Positions 8,633 to 17,478 of a stretch of 64,000 bases of DNA are shown piece after piece. The stretch spans positions 18,144 to 82,143 of the forward strand of contig JAAWRC010000015.1 of NCBI GenBank assembly GCA_022800815.1, in the 5' to 3' direction. This stretch comes from Lachnospiraceae bacterium. GTDB lineage: Bacteria > Bacillota > Clostridia > Lachnospirales > Lachnospiraceae. Under the pieces are notes generated by a model that saw nothing but the letters and a program-made list of their open reading frames with translations, did no database searches and was not told where the DNA came from. The stretch's first letter is position 1; the number at the start of each line of letters is the position of its first letter. Both the position numbers and the translations under genes were made by a program.

Positions 8633-10118
8633 ACGTGAACCCTATGAAGCGGTCAAGGAGATCCCCCATCCGGTTTTTGAGAAACGCCTCTGTCTCGGGC
8701 TGCTCAAGAAGTTCCGTGAAGAAGAGGCAGGCGGTGAGGCCGTCGCCGAACACTTCGGGGACGAAGCGGCCGATCCCCCGGAACACGGCCTCCAGTCGGA
8801 CGGCGTCGCGCTCGGTCCGGGAACGGAGGCTTTCGGAGAGAGCCCGCATCACGGAGACTGCGGAAGTCTCGGCCCCTCCCGCCGTCTTCCGTCCCGAGAC
8901 CGTTTCCGGTCCCCGGAGCCTGGCCTCGCAGGCCAGGCTCCTCACCTGTTCGGCCAAAAGGCGCTCCCTCGTTTCTTCCCGCTCGGAGAGGAGGCCGAAT
9001 TCCTTCTTTTTTTGCAGGGAGGCGTTCCGCCTCGCCAAAAGACCCGCACAAGTCTCCTCCAGTCCGGAAAAGTCCGGGGCAAGGCCCTCGAGGCCGTCGA
9101 TGAAGTACCCCAGGCTTTCGGCCAGGAGCCGTCCGTCGTCCCAGGCCCCGAGCTGTCCGTGGAGATTCTGCACCAGATATTCGGCCAGGCAGAGTTGTTC
9201 GTCGGCGGGAGCGTCCCTTAAGGAGGGAAAGTCCGCCGGGATGCGGCCGGTACCGGTCAAGTCCTCCAATCCGGGACTCTCCGTGAATTTCCCGTAGAGC
9301 CGGTAGTAGGAGGAGAAGCCCTCGCAGACTTCGTCACACTGGAGATACTGGGAGAAAAAGCGACGGTCTGCGGGAAGGGACAGGTCCTCGTAGGTCCCCA
9401 GGGCTTTCGACAGATCCTCCCAGCTTCTGGGGGTCACGAACTCCGTCCCGTTTTCCGTCCGTTTAAACAAGTAAAAATGTTCCGGCCGGAGGGCGAGATA
9501 GGAGAGGATGGCCCCGTGGACCGTCCGGCGCAGGGCGTAGGTCCGCCAGGCGTCAAGGTCCGGCTCCAGGGAGAGGAGGCGGACCCGGTCCAGGGTCACG
9601 ATGTCAAGTTCCCTGGCGGACCGGTTGTAGCGGCCCGGCGGATTTCCGGCGGCGGCGATGATCCAGCCGTCCGGGAGGCGATGGCTGCCGAAGGACTTGA
9701 ACTGGAGAAGTCTCAGCATGGAGGGGAGCAGGGTCTCGGACACGCAGTTGATCTCGTCCAGAAACAGGACCCCCTCCTCCATGCCGGTCTCCTCCATGGC
9801 CCGGAGGACGTCGCCGACGATCTCGCTCATGGTGTATTCCGTGATGGAATAGGGCGCCCCCCGAAAATTCCGTTCCCGGATCAAAGGGAGGCCGATGGCG
9901 CTCTGGCGGGTGTGGTGGGTCATGGCGTAGGAGAGAAAGGCCACCCGGCACTTGGCGGCGGCCTGCCTTACGACGGCGGTCTTTCCGATGCCTGGCGCCC
10001 CCATGAGCAGGAGGGGCCGCCGGGATTCCACCGGAATCCGGTAGAGCCCGGCTTCGTTTTTGGCCGTATAGGCGGTGATGGTGCGACAGAGCTCTTCGTA
10101 GGCGTCCTGGATGTTCAT
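8631..10118 (-). CDS. MoxR-type AAA+ ATPase
   Basis: MoxR-type AAA+ ATPases work as chaperones, usually with a partner carrying a von Willebrand A (VWA) domain. Seen in 495 residues: Walker A GAPGIGKT (about 40-47), TRQSAIGLPL pre-sensor loop, Walker B VLFLDEIN (about 117-124), sensor 1 AAAGNPPGRYN and arginine-rich LDIVTLDRVRLL. A long C-terminal helical region (about 300-495) goes beyond a minimal MoxR. It is transcribed 33 bases after the VWA gene, in the order DUF3786, VWA, MoxR. The pairing supports a metal-dependent chaperone pair whose substrate is unknown. Its start follows an AAGGAA site. Confidence 0.8.
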   Translation of the reverse strand: MNIQDAYEELCRTITAYTAKNEAGLYRIPVESRRPLLLMGAPGIGKTAVVRQAAAKCRVAFLSYAMTHHTRQSAIGLPLIRERNFRGAPYSITEYTMSEIVGDVLRAMEETGMEEGVLFLDEINCVSETLLPSMLRLLQFKSFGSHRLPDGWIIAAAGNPPGRYNRSARELDIVTLDRVRLLSLEPDLDAWRTYALRRTVHGAILSYLALRPEHFYLFKRTENGTEFVTPRSWEDLSKALGTYEDLSLPADRRFFSQYLQCDEVCEGFSSYYRLYGKFTESPGLEDLTGTGRIPADFPSLRDAPADEQLCLAEYLVQNLHGQLGAWDDGRLLAESLGYFIDGLEGLAPDFSGLEETCAGLLARRNASLQKKKEFGLLSEREETRERLLAEQVRSLACEARLRGPETVSGRKTAGGAETSAVSVMRALSESLRSRTERDAVRLEAVFRGIGRFVPEVFGDGLTACLFFTELLEQPETEAFLKNRMGDLLDRFIGFT

Positions 10119-10151
10119 GTGCGGATTTTTCCTTCCTTATATATTAATATA

Positions 10152-11666
10152 TTAATCTTTTGGCTCCCCGGTCTCCAGGACCAGGATTTCGGCCCAGTCC
10201 GGCACGTCGATGGCCTCGTAGTGACCGTTCAGAAAAATGAAAACAGTCCTTGTCTCCGGCGGCTCCTCGGGATAGAGCCCGGAGCCGTCGGTGAAAAACA
10301 AGATGGCGGACAGGTCCGTAAACTCGTGACGGTCCTGTAGCTGCCGGACGTGGGCGAAGGCCGGACGAAAATCAGTGCCGCCCATGCCGCAAATTTCCAA
10401 CGTGTCGACGTAGTCCTTCAAATCCTCCGGGGAGGTCAGCTTGTCGTCCCGCCTCACCTCCCTGTCGCACTGAATGACGTGGAGGTTGAAGGGGTGGAAA
10501 AACAGATCTTCCTCCAAAAGAAGGTTTCTCGTCTCCTCGAGAAAGGCCTGGGTCATGGGGCGGGAGCAGGAGGCCGAGGTGTCGATGATGACGGCCAGCT
10601 CCCGGATTCTTGCGGTCTCTTCATATTCCAACGGTTCTAAGAGGGGCATGCCGCCGTAATGCTCCAGGCCGTAGAGGTAGGGGGCGTACTGAAATTCGCT
10701 GTCATTTAACTTCATTTCCTCCCCCCACCGGGCAAGGCTTTTTAAGAGCGTCCGGTAATCGTGGCGGCGGGTGTCGGTAAGCCTGAGAAAATATCGTGCG
10801 CCGCCGGCCTGCTCCCCCCTGCCGCCGGCCTTTTTTCCCCGTTCCGTTTCCGGGGGAAGGGGGCCGTTTGCCGCAAGCAGCTTTCCAAGCCGGTCCCAGA
10901 GAACCCTGGGTTCGGCATCTTTCTGGTTGCGGGACCGGGGCCCCGGTCTCCGGCCTTCCCCGTCGTTCCCTTCCGCCCCTCCCCCGTTCCCCGCCCGTTT
11001 CACGGAACGTCCGCCCCCCGTTCGAAACACGGGCCAGAGGCCATGGTCGTCCGAAAAGGAGGTCTCCCCGAGAAGTGCGTTTTGGAGCCGCACCCTCTCC
11101 CCGGACCCTCGCTCCTCAAGCCATTCGGCCAGGGCGGGGGCCCTGTAAAGCGGGCGGTCCGGGTGCCCTCCGGAACGTCTGGCCGATTCTTCGGAAACCG
11201 CCGTTAGAAGCCGCCCGACACCCTCCGGCAAAAGCTCCGGCGTCCAGACTCCCAGAATGTGCCAGGCGGCCAGGTCACAGGTCAGGCTCCAGACCGGGAG
11301 AGGACAGGAGCGAGGCATGGAGAAGGGGTGGCCGAGGAGACAGTGGATGACCTGGTGCAGCAGGAATGTCTCGGAAACGTTGTCGGCCTCCTCCGCAGAG
11401 AGTGCTTCCAGGACCTGTCGGTTCCAAAAGACCTGACGGCCGTCCGTGGAACAGAGAACAGAAGGACGTGGTTTCGGGATGCCGGAGACTGCGGGAGCGT
11501 CGGGAACATCAGGGTCGCCGGGAACGTCAGGGGCGCCGGAAGCCGCAGGCTCCGCCGGGGGCCAGAGGACGTCCGCAAGCTCCGCCAGGGGCCTGGCCAG
11601 GGCGTGGAGCCGCCGGTACAGCCTTTTCCGTATACAGTTCAAAAACGATTCCAGATTCCTGTCCAC
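10152..11666 (-). CDS. VWA-domain / DUF2201-like metallopeptidase-fold protein (partner of MoxR)
   Basis: Proteins of this type join a predicted metallopeptidase-like N-terminal region to a C-terminal VWA domain and are coded beside MoxR ATPases. I place the start at a GTG (11666) preceded by AAAGGAG, giving 504 residues; the tracked GTG 11 codons upstream lacks a ribosome site. Seen: HQVIHCLLGH near 104-113, where a HEXXH zinc motif would be expected but glutamine replaces the catalytic glutamate; a low-complexity repeat GDPDVPDAP near 50-60; a Gly/Arg/Lys-rich linker near 220-270; and the VWA metal site IIDTSASCS near 360 with FTDGSG near 475. Peptidase activity is doubtful; a metal-binding scaffold is more likely. 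Confidence 0.72.
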   Translation of the reverse strand: MDRNLESFLNCIRKRLYRRLHALARPLAELADVLWPPAEPAASGAPDVPGDPDVPDAPAVSGIPKPRPSVLCSTDGRQVFWNRQVLEALSAEEADNVSETFLLHQVIHCLLGHPFSMPRSCPLPVWSLTCDLAAWHILGVWTPELLPEGVGRLLTAVSEESARRSGGHPDRPLYRAPALAEWLEERGSGERVRLQNALLGETSFSDDHGLWPVFRTGGGRSVKRAGNGGGAEGNDGEGRRPGPRSRNQKDAEPRVLWDRLGKLLAANGPLPPETERGKKAGGRGEQAGGARYFLRLTDTRRHDYRTLLKSLARWGEEMKLNDSEFQYAPYLYGLEHYGGMPLLEPLEYEETARIRELAVIIDTSASCSRPMTQAFLEETRNLLLEEDLFFHPFNLHVIQCDREVRRDDKLTSPEDLKDYVDTLEICGMGGTDFRPAFAHVRQLQDRHEFTDLSAILFFTDGSGLYPEEPPETRTVFIFLNGHYEAIDVPDWAEILVLETGEPKD

Positions 11667-11762
11667 GAAGTCTCTCCTTTCCGGTCTGTTTGCGATCACG
11701 AGCCCCTAAAATTCGCCGAATATTCTGGCAATATTTCGATAAATTTTATGTTTCGCAGTCAC

Positions 11763-12383
11763 CTACTGTTCCATGAGCTCGGCCAGCCGTTCCCACAGGT
11801 GCGAGGCGGCAAACCAGGTGGTCTCATAGTGCATGTAAGATAAAATATTTTCGTCCCACATGAGTTTGAGGACGGGTTCAAATTCCTCGTCGGAATCCCA
11901 AAACTGCAGGACGACGGGCAGAAAGTCAAAAATCGGAAGCCGGTAGGAGACATCCCCCACGGGTTCGCATTTTCCGCCCAGAAGCTCACAGGCGGCGGAG
12001 AGCAGCCCGATGCGGTGTTCAAACACTTTGGCGGCCCTGCGAAAAAGCGGTTCCCCTGCGGTGGAGGCCTGCACGGTTCCTTTCAATTGATTCACCGGAA
12101 CAAACCGGCCGGACAGGCCGCAGCCATCCTTCGCATAGCACAGGACGTCGAAAATGGTCATGGTTTCGTTGTATCCGGCATGGACTGCCGTGAGGAGGCC
12201 GTCCGGGGACCATTCCACCCTCCCGTTGTCACGACCGACCCGGTAGGTCCTGCCGACAAAGTTCAGATAAAGATAAGAAGAATCGTATGCCAGCCCGTAC
12301 CGTGCGATCATCCTCTCCTGGTCATACTTCAGAAATTCCCTTTCCATCTGATCCCGCATCCGGTCATAGTTTGACTCTCTCAT
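11763..12383 (-). CDS. DUF3786-type protein
   Basis: This 206-residue cytoplasmic protein resembles the DUF3786 family of anaerobes, whose function is unknown. The start at 12383 (MRESNYDRM) has GAAGGGA just upstream; nine further codons in the ORF track precede that site. Seen: LYLNFVGRTYRV followed by TIFDVLCYAKDGCGLSGRFV, an AAKVFEHRIG helix, and FDFLPVVLQFWDSDEEFEPVLKLMWDENI, the family's characteristic aromatic/acidic block. It is the first gene in the direction of the VWA and MoxR genes, 96 bases before the VWA start, so co-transcription is plausible, though DUF3786 is not normally tied to MoxR. Confidence 0.65.
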   Translation of the reverse strand: MRESNYDRMRDQMEREFLKYDQERMIARYGLAYDSSYLYLNFVGRTYRVGRDNGRVEWSPDGLLTAVHAGYNETMTIFDVLCYAKDGCGLSGRFVPVNQLKGTVQASTAGEPLFRRAAKVFEHRIGLLSAACELLGGKCEPVGDVSYRLPIFDFLPVVLQFWDSDEEFEPVLKLMWDENILSYMHYETTWFAASHLWERLAELMEQ

Positions 12384-12565
12384 AATCCCTTCGCTCCCTC
12401 TCCGCATCATCGATCAGCACGCCATTATATCTATACTATATATCAAAATTGAAAAAATGGAAAGTTTGAGATGGTGTAACTTTACATTCTTTGGACAATC
12501 TGCCATACTTTATCTCGATTATTTTTAGTCTTGAAAAATATTTTTGTAGTTTAATGAAATAGTGG

Positions 12566-12594
12566 TTGACAAGAATCTGCGAGTGGGATATAAT
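12566..12594 (+). promoter_or_regulatory. Sigma-A promoter of the tRNA operon
   Basis: TTGACA, a 17-base spacer and TATAAT give a perfect consensus promoter. The expected start is about 25 bases before the first tRNA. Confidence 0.9.
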
Positions 12595-12625
12595 AATTCC
12601 TGCGTCAAGGAAGTCGATGATATGT

Positions 12626-12696
12626 GCGGGTGTAGTTCAATGGTAGAACACTAGCCTTCCAAGCTAGATACGTGGGTTCGATTCCCATCACCCGCT
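12626..12696 (+). tRNA. tRNA-Gly (TCC)
   Basis: Cloverleaf with acceptor GCGGGTG/CACCCGC, anticodon loop CTTCCAA (anticodon TCC) and T loop GGTTCGATTCC. The 3' CCA is not encoded. Confidence 0.95.
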
Positions 12697-12702
12697 CTTC
12701 CT

Positions 12703-12776
<74 letters not shown>

Positions 12777-12803
12777 TTTCTGTGCCGAACAGAAAAAGAA
12801 CAT

Positions 12804-12878
12804 GGTGGATATAGCGTAGTTGGTTAACGCGTCAGATTGTGGCTCTGAAGACCCAGGGTTCGAGTCCCTGTATCCACC
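12804..12878 (+). tRNA. tRNA-His (GTG)
   Basis: Acceptor GTGGATA/TATCCAC and anticodon loop TTGTGGC (anticodon GTG). The G at 12804 can be the extra G-1 facing C73, the usual identity element of tRNA-His. No encoded CCA. Confidence 0.95.
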
Positions 12879-12924
12879 CTCATGTATGGCCAAGTGCCGT
12901 GCACATCATTCACGGGAAGATTGA

Positions 12925-12996
12925 TGGGCTATCGCCAAGCGGTAAGGCACAGGACTTTGACTCCTGCACTCGCTGGTTCGAATCCAGCTAGCCCAG
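12925..12996 (+). tRNA. tRNA-Gln (TTG)
   Basis: Acceptor TGGGCTA/TAGCCCA, anticodon stem CAGGA/TCCTG with loop CTTTGAC (anticodon TTG). The T1-A72 pair is typical of Gln tRNAs. No encoded CCA. Confidence 0.95.
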
Positions 12997-13038
12997 TGCA
13001 GATGCCACTTTAAAAGATGGCAGATGAAAAGTGAACAA

Positions 13039-13111
13039 GGGCCACTAGCTCAGTCGGTAGAGCACTTGACTTTTAATCAAGTTGTCTGGGGTTCGAATCC
13101 CCAGTGGCTCA
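13039..13111 (+). tRNA. tRNA-Lys (TTT)
   Basis: Acceptor GGGCCAC/GTGGCTC with one wobble, anticodon stem CTTGA/TCAAG with loop CTTTTAA (anticodon TTT). It is the last tRNA of the operon. The tracked ORF at 13024 overlaps it and is spurious. Confidence 0.95.
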
Positions 13112-13142
13112 GGAAGGAAGCCTTTAAAACAAGGGCTTGTGG

Positions 13143-13179
13143 ACAGGGAAAGCACCTAATAGGGAGGCGCTTTCCCTGT
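13143..13179 (+). terminator. Strong hairpin after the tRNA operon
   Basis: ACAGGGAAAGC pairs perfectly with GCTTTCCCTGT around a 15-base loop. The T tract behind it is weak, so it may act as a processing stem with termination completed at 13222. Confidence 0.55.
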
Positions 13180-13221
13180 TTGACTAACAAATGTTACAAA
13201 AATCTTGGCCAACTACAGTCT

Positions 13222-13265
13222 AAAAAGGCCGGGAACCGCCTGAGAGGTGGGTCCCCGGCCTTTTT
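13222..13265. terminator. Bidirectional terminator, tRNA operon versus sugar kinase
   Basis: AAAAAGGCCGGGAACC pairs with GGTCCCCGGCCTTTTT, with A and T tracts on both sides. It separates the rightward tRNA operon from the leftward kinase gene. Confidence 0.85.
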
Positions 13266-13289
13266 GACGTACATGTAGCGCACTGTGCT

Positions 13290-14252
13290 TTACCGGTCCA
13301 GATGCTTCCTGGGCGTTTCCTCCATAAAGGCGCGCACGTGGGCCTCATCCCTGAGGGCATGGTGGGCACCGATGGCCGTGGCGTTTAGGGAGCCGGTGGC
13401 GCAGGCGAAGTCGGCGCATTCCCGGAGGGACCATCCCTTTAAGAGGCCGTGGGTAAAGCCGCCGAGGAAATTGTCGCCGCAGCCGGTGGTATCCACGGGC
13501 GTGATCTCATAGGCGTCCGTGAAGAACCGCTCGGAGGCGTTTTTGAAGAAACAGCCGTCGCCGCCCAGTTTTAAGACCACGTTCTTCACGCCCCGGGACA
13601 GGAAAAAGTCCGCAATCTTGTCCGGGTCGGTCTCGCCGGTGGCGTAGGTCGCCTCCTCCATGCTGGGCACCATATAGTCAATGTAGGGATAGGCGCAGAG
13701 CATGGCGTCCGGGCCGATGTTGTTGATGTCGTAGGTCATGTCGCAGATGGTGAGGGTGCCGAAGGACTGGGCACGTTTTAAGACTCCGGCGATTCCGGCT
13801 CCGTCCAGGCCGGGCAGGCAGAAGAGGCTTCCCACGGTGATCGCCCGGGTACTCTTTAAAATCTCATCCGTAATGTCTTCCGGCACGAGCTGGCAGGCGG
13901 AGCTTCCCTGTTTGACCAGGAAAGAGCGCTCGCCGTCCGTCTTGATGACCACCACGGCCATCATCATCTCCGCCTTCTCGTCCCGAATGACGAGGGAGAG
14001 ATCCAGAGGTTCGTTTTCCAGAATGGAGTAGAGGCTGTTTCCGATGGAATCATAGCCGATCTTCACCAAAAGGGCGGTTTTGCTTCCCAGGCGGGCCAGG
14101 GTGATGGATTCGTTGTTGGCGTCGCCGCCGGAGGTCACGAAAGCGTCGTTGCCTACGGTGGTGTCCCGGTTCAGCGCATCCAGTGCGATGCCGGTGATGA
14201 TAATGTCTTGAACAATACAGCCGATACAGACTACGTCAAATTTGCGATTCAT
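13290..14252 (-). CDS. PfkB-family carbohydrate or nucleoside kinase
   Basis: This protein phosphorylates a sugar or nucleoside with ATP. It has 320 residues, usual for ribokinase/PfkB enzymes. Seen: an N-terminal CIGCIVQDIII strand with TSGGDANNESITLARLG (substrate-binding GG motif), VLKLGGDGCFF, and the C-terminal PfkB signature DTTGCGDNFLGGF with its catalytic Asp. AAAGGAC precedes the ATG. It lies 85 bases after galM on the same strand, which suggests a small sugar-metabolism operon. The substrate cannot be told from the sequence; ribose, fructose or adenosine are possible. Confidence 0.85.
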   Translation of the reverse strand: MNRKFDVVCIGCIVQDIIITGIALDALNRDTTVGNDAFVTSGGDANNESITLARLGSKTALLVKIGYDSIGNSLYSILENEPLDLSLVIRDEKAEMMMAVVVIKTDGERSFLVKQGSSACQLVPEDITDEILKSTRAITVGSLFCLPGLDGAGIAGVLKRAQSFGTLTICDMTYDINNIGPDAMLCAYPYIDYMVPSMEEATYATGETDPDKIADFFLSRGVKNVVLKLGGDGCFFKNASERFFTDAYEITPVDTTGCGDNFLGGFTHGLLKGWSLRECADFACATGSLNATAIGAHHALRDEAHVRAFMEETPRKHLDR

Positions 14253-14337
14253 GAAACGATGTCCTTTCTTTACCTTTTCTATTTGCTTTTCTTTACTTTC
14301 TCTCGTTGCCTTTCGTTGCTTCTCCGGTCCGTGGTCC

Positions 14338-15378
14338 CTACTTTGCAGAAAAGCGGTAGGTGGTGCGAAGTTCCATGGGAGCGTCCTTCGTTACCACGCA
14401 GGAAGGAAATTCGGGACGGTTGATGGAATCCGGGAAAAATTGGGTTTCCATGCAGAAGCCGCTTCGATTTCCGTAATGGGTGCCGCCTTTTCCGGCCTCA
14501 TGCTCTTCCAGGGAGTTTGAGGTGTAGAACTGGAGTCCCGGGCTGTTGGTAAAGACCTCCATGAAGATGCCGCTTTTTGGGGAATAGGCCGATGCGCAGA
14601 CGCCGTCCGTTCCGTTCAGTACATAATTGTGGTCGTAGCCGCCTCCGAAGGCGAGCTGGGGATGGCTTCCGTCAATGTCCCTTCCGATGGCCTTGGGTGT
14701 GTTGAAGTCAAAATCCGTGCCGCCGATGGGGAGCAGGGTGCCGGTGGGGATGGACTCTGCGTCCACTTCCGTGATGGTGTCGGCCCCGATGAATACCTGG
14801 TGGTCCAGGACGGTGCCGGAGTCATGGCCGGACAGATTGAAATAGCAGTGGTTGGTCAGGTTGCAGAAGGCTTCCGTCTCCGTCGTGATGTGATAGGAAA
14901 TGGAAAGCGCATTGTCCTCGGTGAGAGAATAGGAAACGCAGGCCGTGAGGTCACCGGGATACCCGCCGTCCTCGTCGGGACTTTCCAGACGGAAGGTCAG
15001 GCATTTTTCCGATTCCTCCGAAACAGGCCAGAATCGACGGCCATAGGCGCCGGAAGCGCCGTGGAGATGGTTTTTGCCCTCGTTCTGTTCAAGTTGCCAG
15101 GTCTTTCCGGCGAATTGGAAGCGCCCGCCGGAGATCCGGTTCCCGTAGCGGCCCACCACGCAGCCGAAGCTGGCGGGATTGCGGTTGTAGTCCTCGCAGG
15201 TTTCGTAAGCGAGGGCCACGTCGGTGGAAGCGCCGTCCTTGTCCGGTACGGTGATGGACAAAATACTGCATCCCACGTTGCAGATGTCCACGGACATTCC
15301 CTTTTCATTAGAAAGCGTATAGCGGTATACGGTCTCCCCGGTCTTTGCGGTTCCCCATGCTTTTTTCTCAAGCTTCAT
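14338..15378 (-). CDS. galM: Aldose 1-epimerase (mutarotase)
   Basis: GalM interconverts alpha and beta forms of aldoses such as galactose. The start at 15378 (MKLEKKAWG) is chosen because GGAAAGG lies upstream; it gives 346 residues, the family's usual length. Seen: GRYGNRISGGRF, the NEGKNHLHGA substrate loop, NLTNHCYFNLSGH with the catalytic histidine, GGYDHNYVLNG and the C-terminal GFCMETQFFPDSIN containing the catalytic glutamate. It is transcribed towards the PfkB kinase, so the two may serve the same sugar. Confidence 0.92.
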   Translation of the reverse strand: MKLEKKAWGTAKTGETVYRYTLSNEKGMSVDICNVGCSILSITVPDKDGASTDVALAYETCEDYNRNPASFGCVVGRYGNRISGGRFQFAGKTWQLEQNEGKNHLHGASGAYGRRFWPVSEESEKCLTFRLESPDEDGGYPGDLTACVSYSLTEDNALSISYHITTETEAFCNLTNHCYFNLSGHDSGTVLDHQVFIGADTITEVDAESIPTGTLLPIGGTDFDFNTPKAIGRDIDGSHPQLAFGGGYDHNYVLNGTDGVCASAYSPKSGIFMEVFTNSPGLQFYTSNSLEEHEAGKGGTHYGNRSGFCMETQFFPDSINRPEFPSCVVTKDAPMELRTTYRFSAK

Positions 15379-15516
15379 GATCTTTCCATTCCTTTCCGTT
15401 TTTTGAAAGAGCCTCTCTGCGTTTGCGTCCCCCATAAAATATGTCATTTTTTTTGCAGGATGAGGCGCCCTTTTGATATATTTCCATAGTATATGATTTG
15501 GAGCGAAAAGTCCATA

Positions 15517-15545
15517 TTGATTTTTCCATATGAATCAAGTACAAT
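15517..15545 (+). promoter_or_regulatory. Sigma-A promoter of the ecf operon
   Basis: TTGATT, a 17-base spacer and TACAAT lie about 115 bases before the ecfA1 start. This is a good but not perfect match. Confidence 0.65.
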
Positions 15546-15558
15546 GGAACTCTGTAAG

Positions 15559-15610
15559 TATGAAAGCGAGCTTTCATATCTACCTTTATGGCAGGTGCAA
15601 GACCTGCCAT
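15559..15610 (+). promoter_or_regulatory. Two perfect hairpins in the ecf operon leader
   Basis: TATGAAAG-CGAG-CTTTCATA and ATGGCAGGT-GCAAG-ACCTGCCAT form two perfect 8- and 9-bp stems between the promoter and ecfA1. Neither has a T tract. They could be RNA-stability structures or protein sites. No known vitamin riboswitch was recognised. Confidence 0.5.
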
Positions 15611-15659
15611 GCAGAGGAAGGAATGTAAACGAAAATCAAAGGGAAGTGGACGGTGGGCC

Positions 15660-16529
15660 ATGGGCATCATTAAGGCGAAGAACCTGATCTACAATTATAT
15701 CAAGCGGGACGAGGAAGAAAAAATCGAGGAAGTAAACGAGGCGGTGAAGGACGTGAGCCTGGACATCGAGGCGGGGCAGTTCGTGGCGGTCCTCGGCCAC
15801 AACGGTTCCGGCAAGTCCACCCTGGCGAAGCACATGAACGCCCTGCTCCTGCCCTCGGAGGGGACCGTCTGGATCGGCGGCATGGACACGAAGGACGACG
15901 ATTCCCTTCTGGAGGTCCGGCGCACGGCCGGGATGGTGTTCCAGAACCCGGACAACCAGATCATTGCCAGCGTGGTGGAGGAGGACGTGGGCTTCGGTCC
16001 GGAAAACATGGGCGTGCCCACCGACGAGATCTGGAGGCGGGTGGACGAGTGTTTGAAGGCGGTGGGCATGACGGCCTACCGGCGAAGCTCCCCGGACCGA
16101 CTTTCCGGCGGGCAGAAGCAGAGGGTGGCCATTGCGGGCGTCATGGCCATGGAGCCCAAATGCATCGTGTTGGATGAGCCGACGGCCATGCTGGACCCAA
16201 ACGGCCGCAGGGAGGTCATCCGGACCGCGCGGGAATTAAATAAGAAGAAAGGTATTACCGTCATCCTGATCACCCATTACATGGAAGAGGTGATCCATGC
16301 GGACCGGATCTATGTGATGGACGAGGGGGAGATCGCCATGGAGGGAACGCCGGAGGAGATCTTCGGCCGGGTGGACGAGCTGAAGGCCCTGCGGCTGGAC
16401 GTGCCCCAGGTGACGGAGCTGGCCCACGGCCTCCGGAAAAAGGGCGTTCCCCTCTCTCCCTGCATCCTGGACGTGGAGGAGCTTGTAGGGGAACTGGTGG
16501 GGATAAGGAAGCAGAGGACGGCGCAATGA
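15660..16529 (+). CDS. ecfA1: Energy-coupling factor (ECF) transporter ATPase A1
   Basis: This is one of two ATPases that power vitamin and metal import through the shared ECF module. The start at 15660 (MGIIKAKNL) matches the usual N terminus; the tracked ORF has 24 extra codons. Seen in 289 residues: Walker [11 protein letters not shown] loop VFQNPDNQ, signature [10 protein letters not shown], Walker [14 protein letters not shown] and switch histidine ITHYMEE. Its stop overlaps the ecfA2 start (ATGA), so the two are translationally coupled. No substrate-binding S component is in the window, so a group II module serving several unlinked S components is likely. Confidence 0.93.
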   Translation: MGIIKAKNLIYNYIKRDEEEKIEEVNEAVKDVSLDIEAGQFVAVLGHNGSGKSTLAKHMNALLLPSEGTVWIGGMDTKDDDSLLEVRRTAGMVFQNPDNQIIASVVEEDVGFGPENMGVPTDEIWRRVDECLKAVGMTAYRRSSPDRLSGGQKQRVAIAGVMAMEPKCIVLDEPTAMLDPNGRREVIRTARELNKKKGITVILITHYMEEVIHADRIYVMDEGEIAMEGTPEEIFGRVDELKALRLDVPQVTELAHGLRKKGVPLSPCILDVEELVGELVGIRKQRTAQ

Positions 16530-17413
16530 TCACACTCAGGCAGGTAGAATACAAATATCAGGAAGGGACGCCCATGGAGACGGAGGCGCTCCATAAGGTA
16601 AGCCTGGAGATTAGGGACGGGGAGTTTATCGGATTGATCGGCCATACCGGCTCCGGCAAGTCCACGTTGATCCAGCATCTCAACGGGCTGGTGAGGGCCA
16701 CCGGGGGCGACATCCTCTACAACGGGGAGAGCATTTACCGGGAGGGCTTTTCCATGAAGGAGCTCCGAAGCCGGGTGGGGCTGGTATTCCAGTACCCGGA
16801 GCACCAGCTTTTCGAGGTGGACGTGTTTACGGACGTCTGCTTCGGGCCGAAGAACCAGGGCCTTTCTAAAGAAGAAATAGAAAAACGGGCCAGGGAGGCC
16901 CTCTCCCTGGTGGGGATTGGGGAGAATTATTATAAAAAGTCTCCCTTCGAGCTCTCCGGAGGGGAGAAGCGGCGAGTGGCCATCGCAGGAGTGCTGGCCA
17001 TGGAGCCGGAGGTGCTGATCCTGGACGAGCCCACGGCGGGCTTGGACCCGAAGGGACGGGACGAGATCCTGGGACAGCTCGCAAGGCTTCACAGGGAGCG
17101 GGGCATGACGGTGATCCTGGTGTCCCACAGCATGGAGGACGTGGCGAAATACGTGGACCGGATCATGGTCATGAACCACGGGTGCCTGGTCTTTGACGAT
17201 ACGCCCCGGGTGGTCTTTGGCCATTACAAAGAGCTGGAGGAGATGGGGCTTGCGGCCCCCCAGGTGACCTACATCGCCCACGCCCTTGCGGAGGCGGGCT
17301 TTCCCGTGAGGACGGACGTGATCACCGTGGAGGAGGCAGAAGAAGCGATTCTTTGCACTCTGAACATGGACGGCGTCGGGCGAATGGAGAAGGCTGACGG
17401 TGAGGGGCGGTAA
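16526..17413 (+). CDS. ecfA2: Energy-coupling factor transporter ATPase A2
   Basis: This is the second ECF ATPase and pairs with EcfA1 under EcfT. Seen in 295 residues: Walker [11 protein letters not shown] loop VFQYPEHQ, signature [10 protein letters not shown], Walker [14 protein letters not shown] and VSHSMED. The [11 protein letters not shown] loop is typical of EcfA2 rather than A1. It overlaps ecfA1 by four bases and is followed after 65 bases by ecfT. Confidence 0.93.
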   Translation: MITLRQVEYKYQEGTPMETEALHKVSLEIRDGEFIGLIGHTGSGKSTLIQHLNGLVRATGGDILYNGESIYREGFSMKELRSRVGLVFQYPEHQLFEVDVFTDVCFGPKNQGLSKEEIEKRAREALSLVGIGENYYKKSPFELSGGEKRRVAIAGVLAMEPEVLILDEPTAGLDPKGRDEILGQLARLHRERGMTVILVSHSMEDVAKYVDRIMVMNHGCLVFDDTPRVVFGHYKELEEMGLAAPQVTYIAHALAEAGFPVRTDVITVEEAEEAILCTLNMDGVGRMEKADGEGR

Positions 17414-17478
17414 TAACAGGATAAAAAGGTGTACGGGAGAAACCCGATACCATGAAAGAAGAAAGGTGAGACGATCTC

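Noticed and set aside
11259-11843. Long plus-strand frames over the VWA gene
   Set aside because: They are antisense shadows with low-complexity composition.
13024-13278. 84-codon ORF over tRNA-Lys
   Set aside because: It covers the tRNA and the terminator; the RNA gene explains the sequence.
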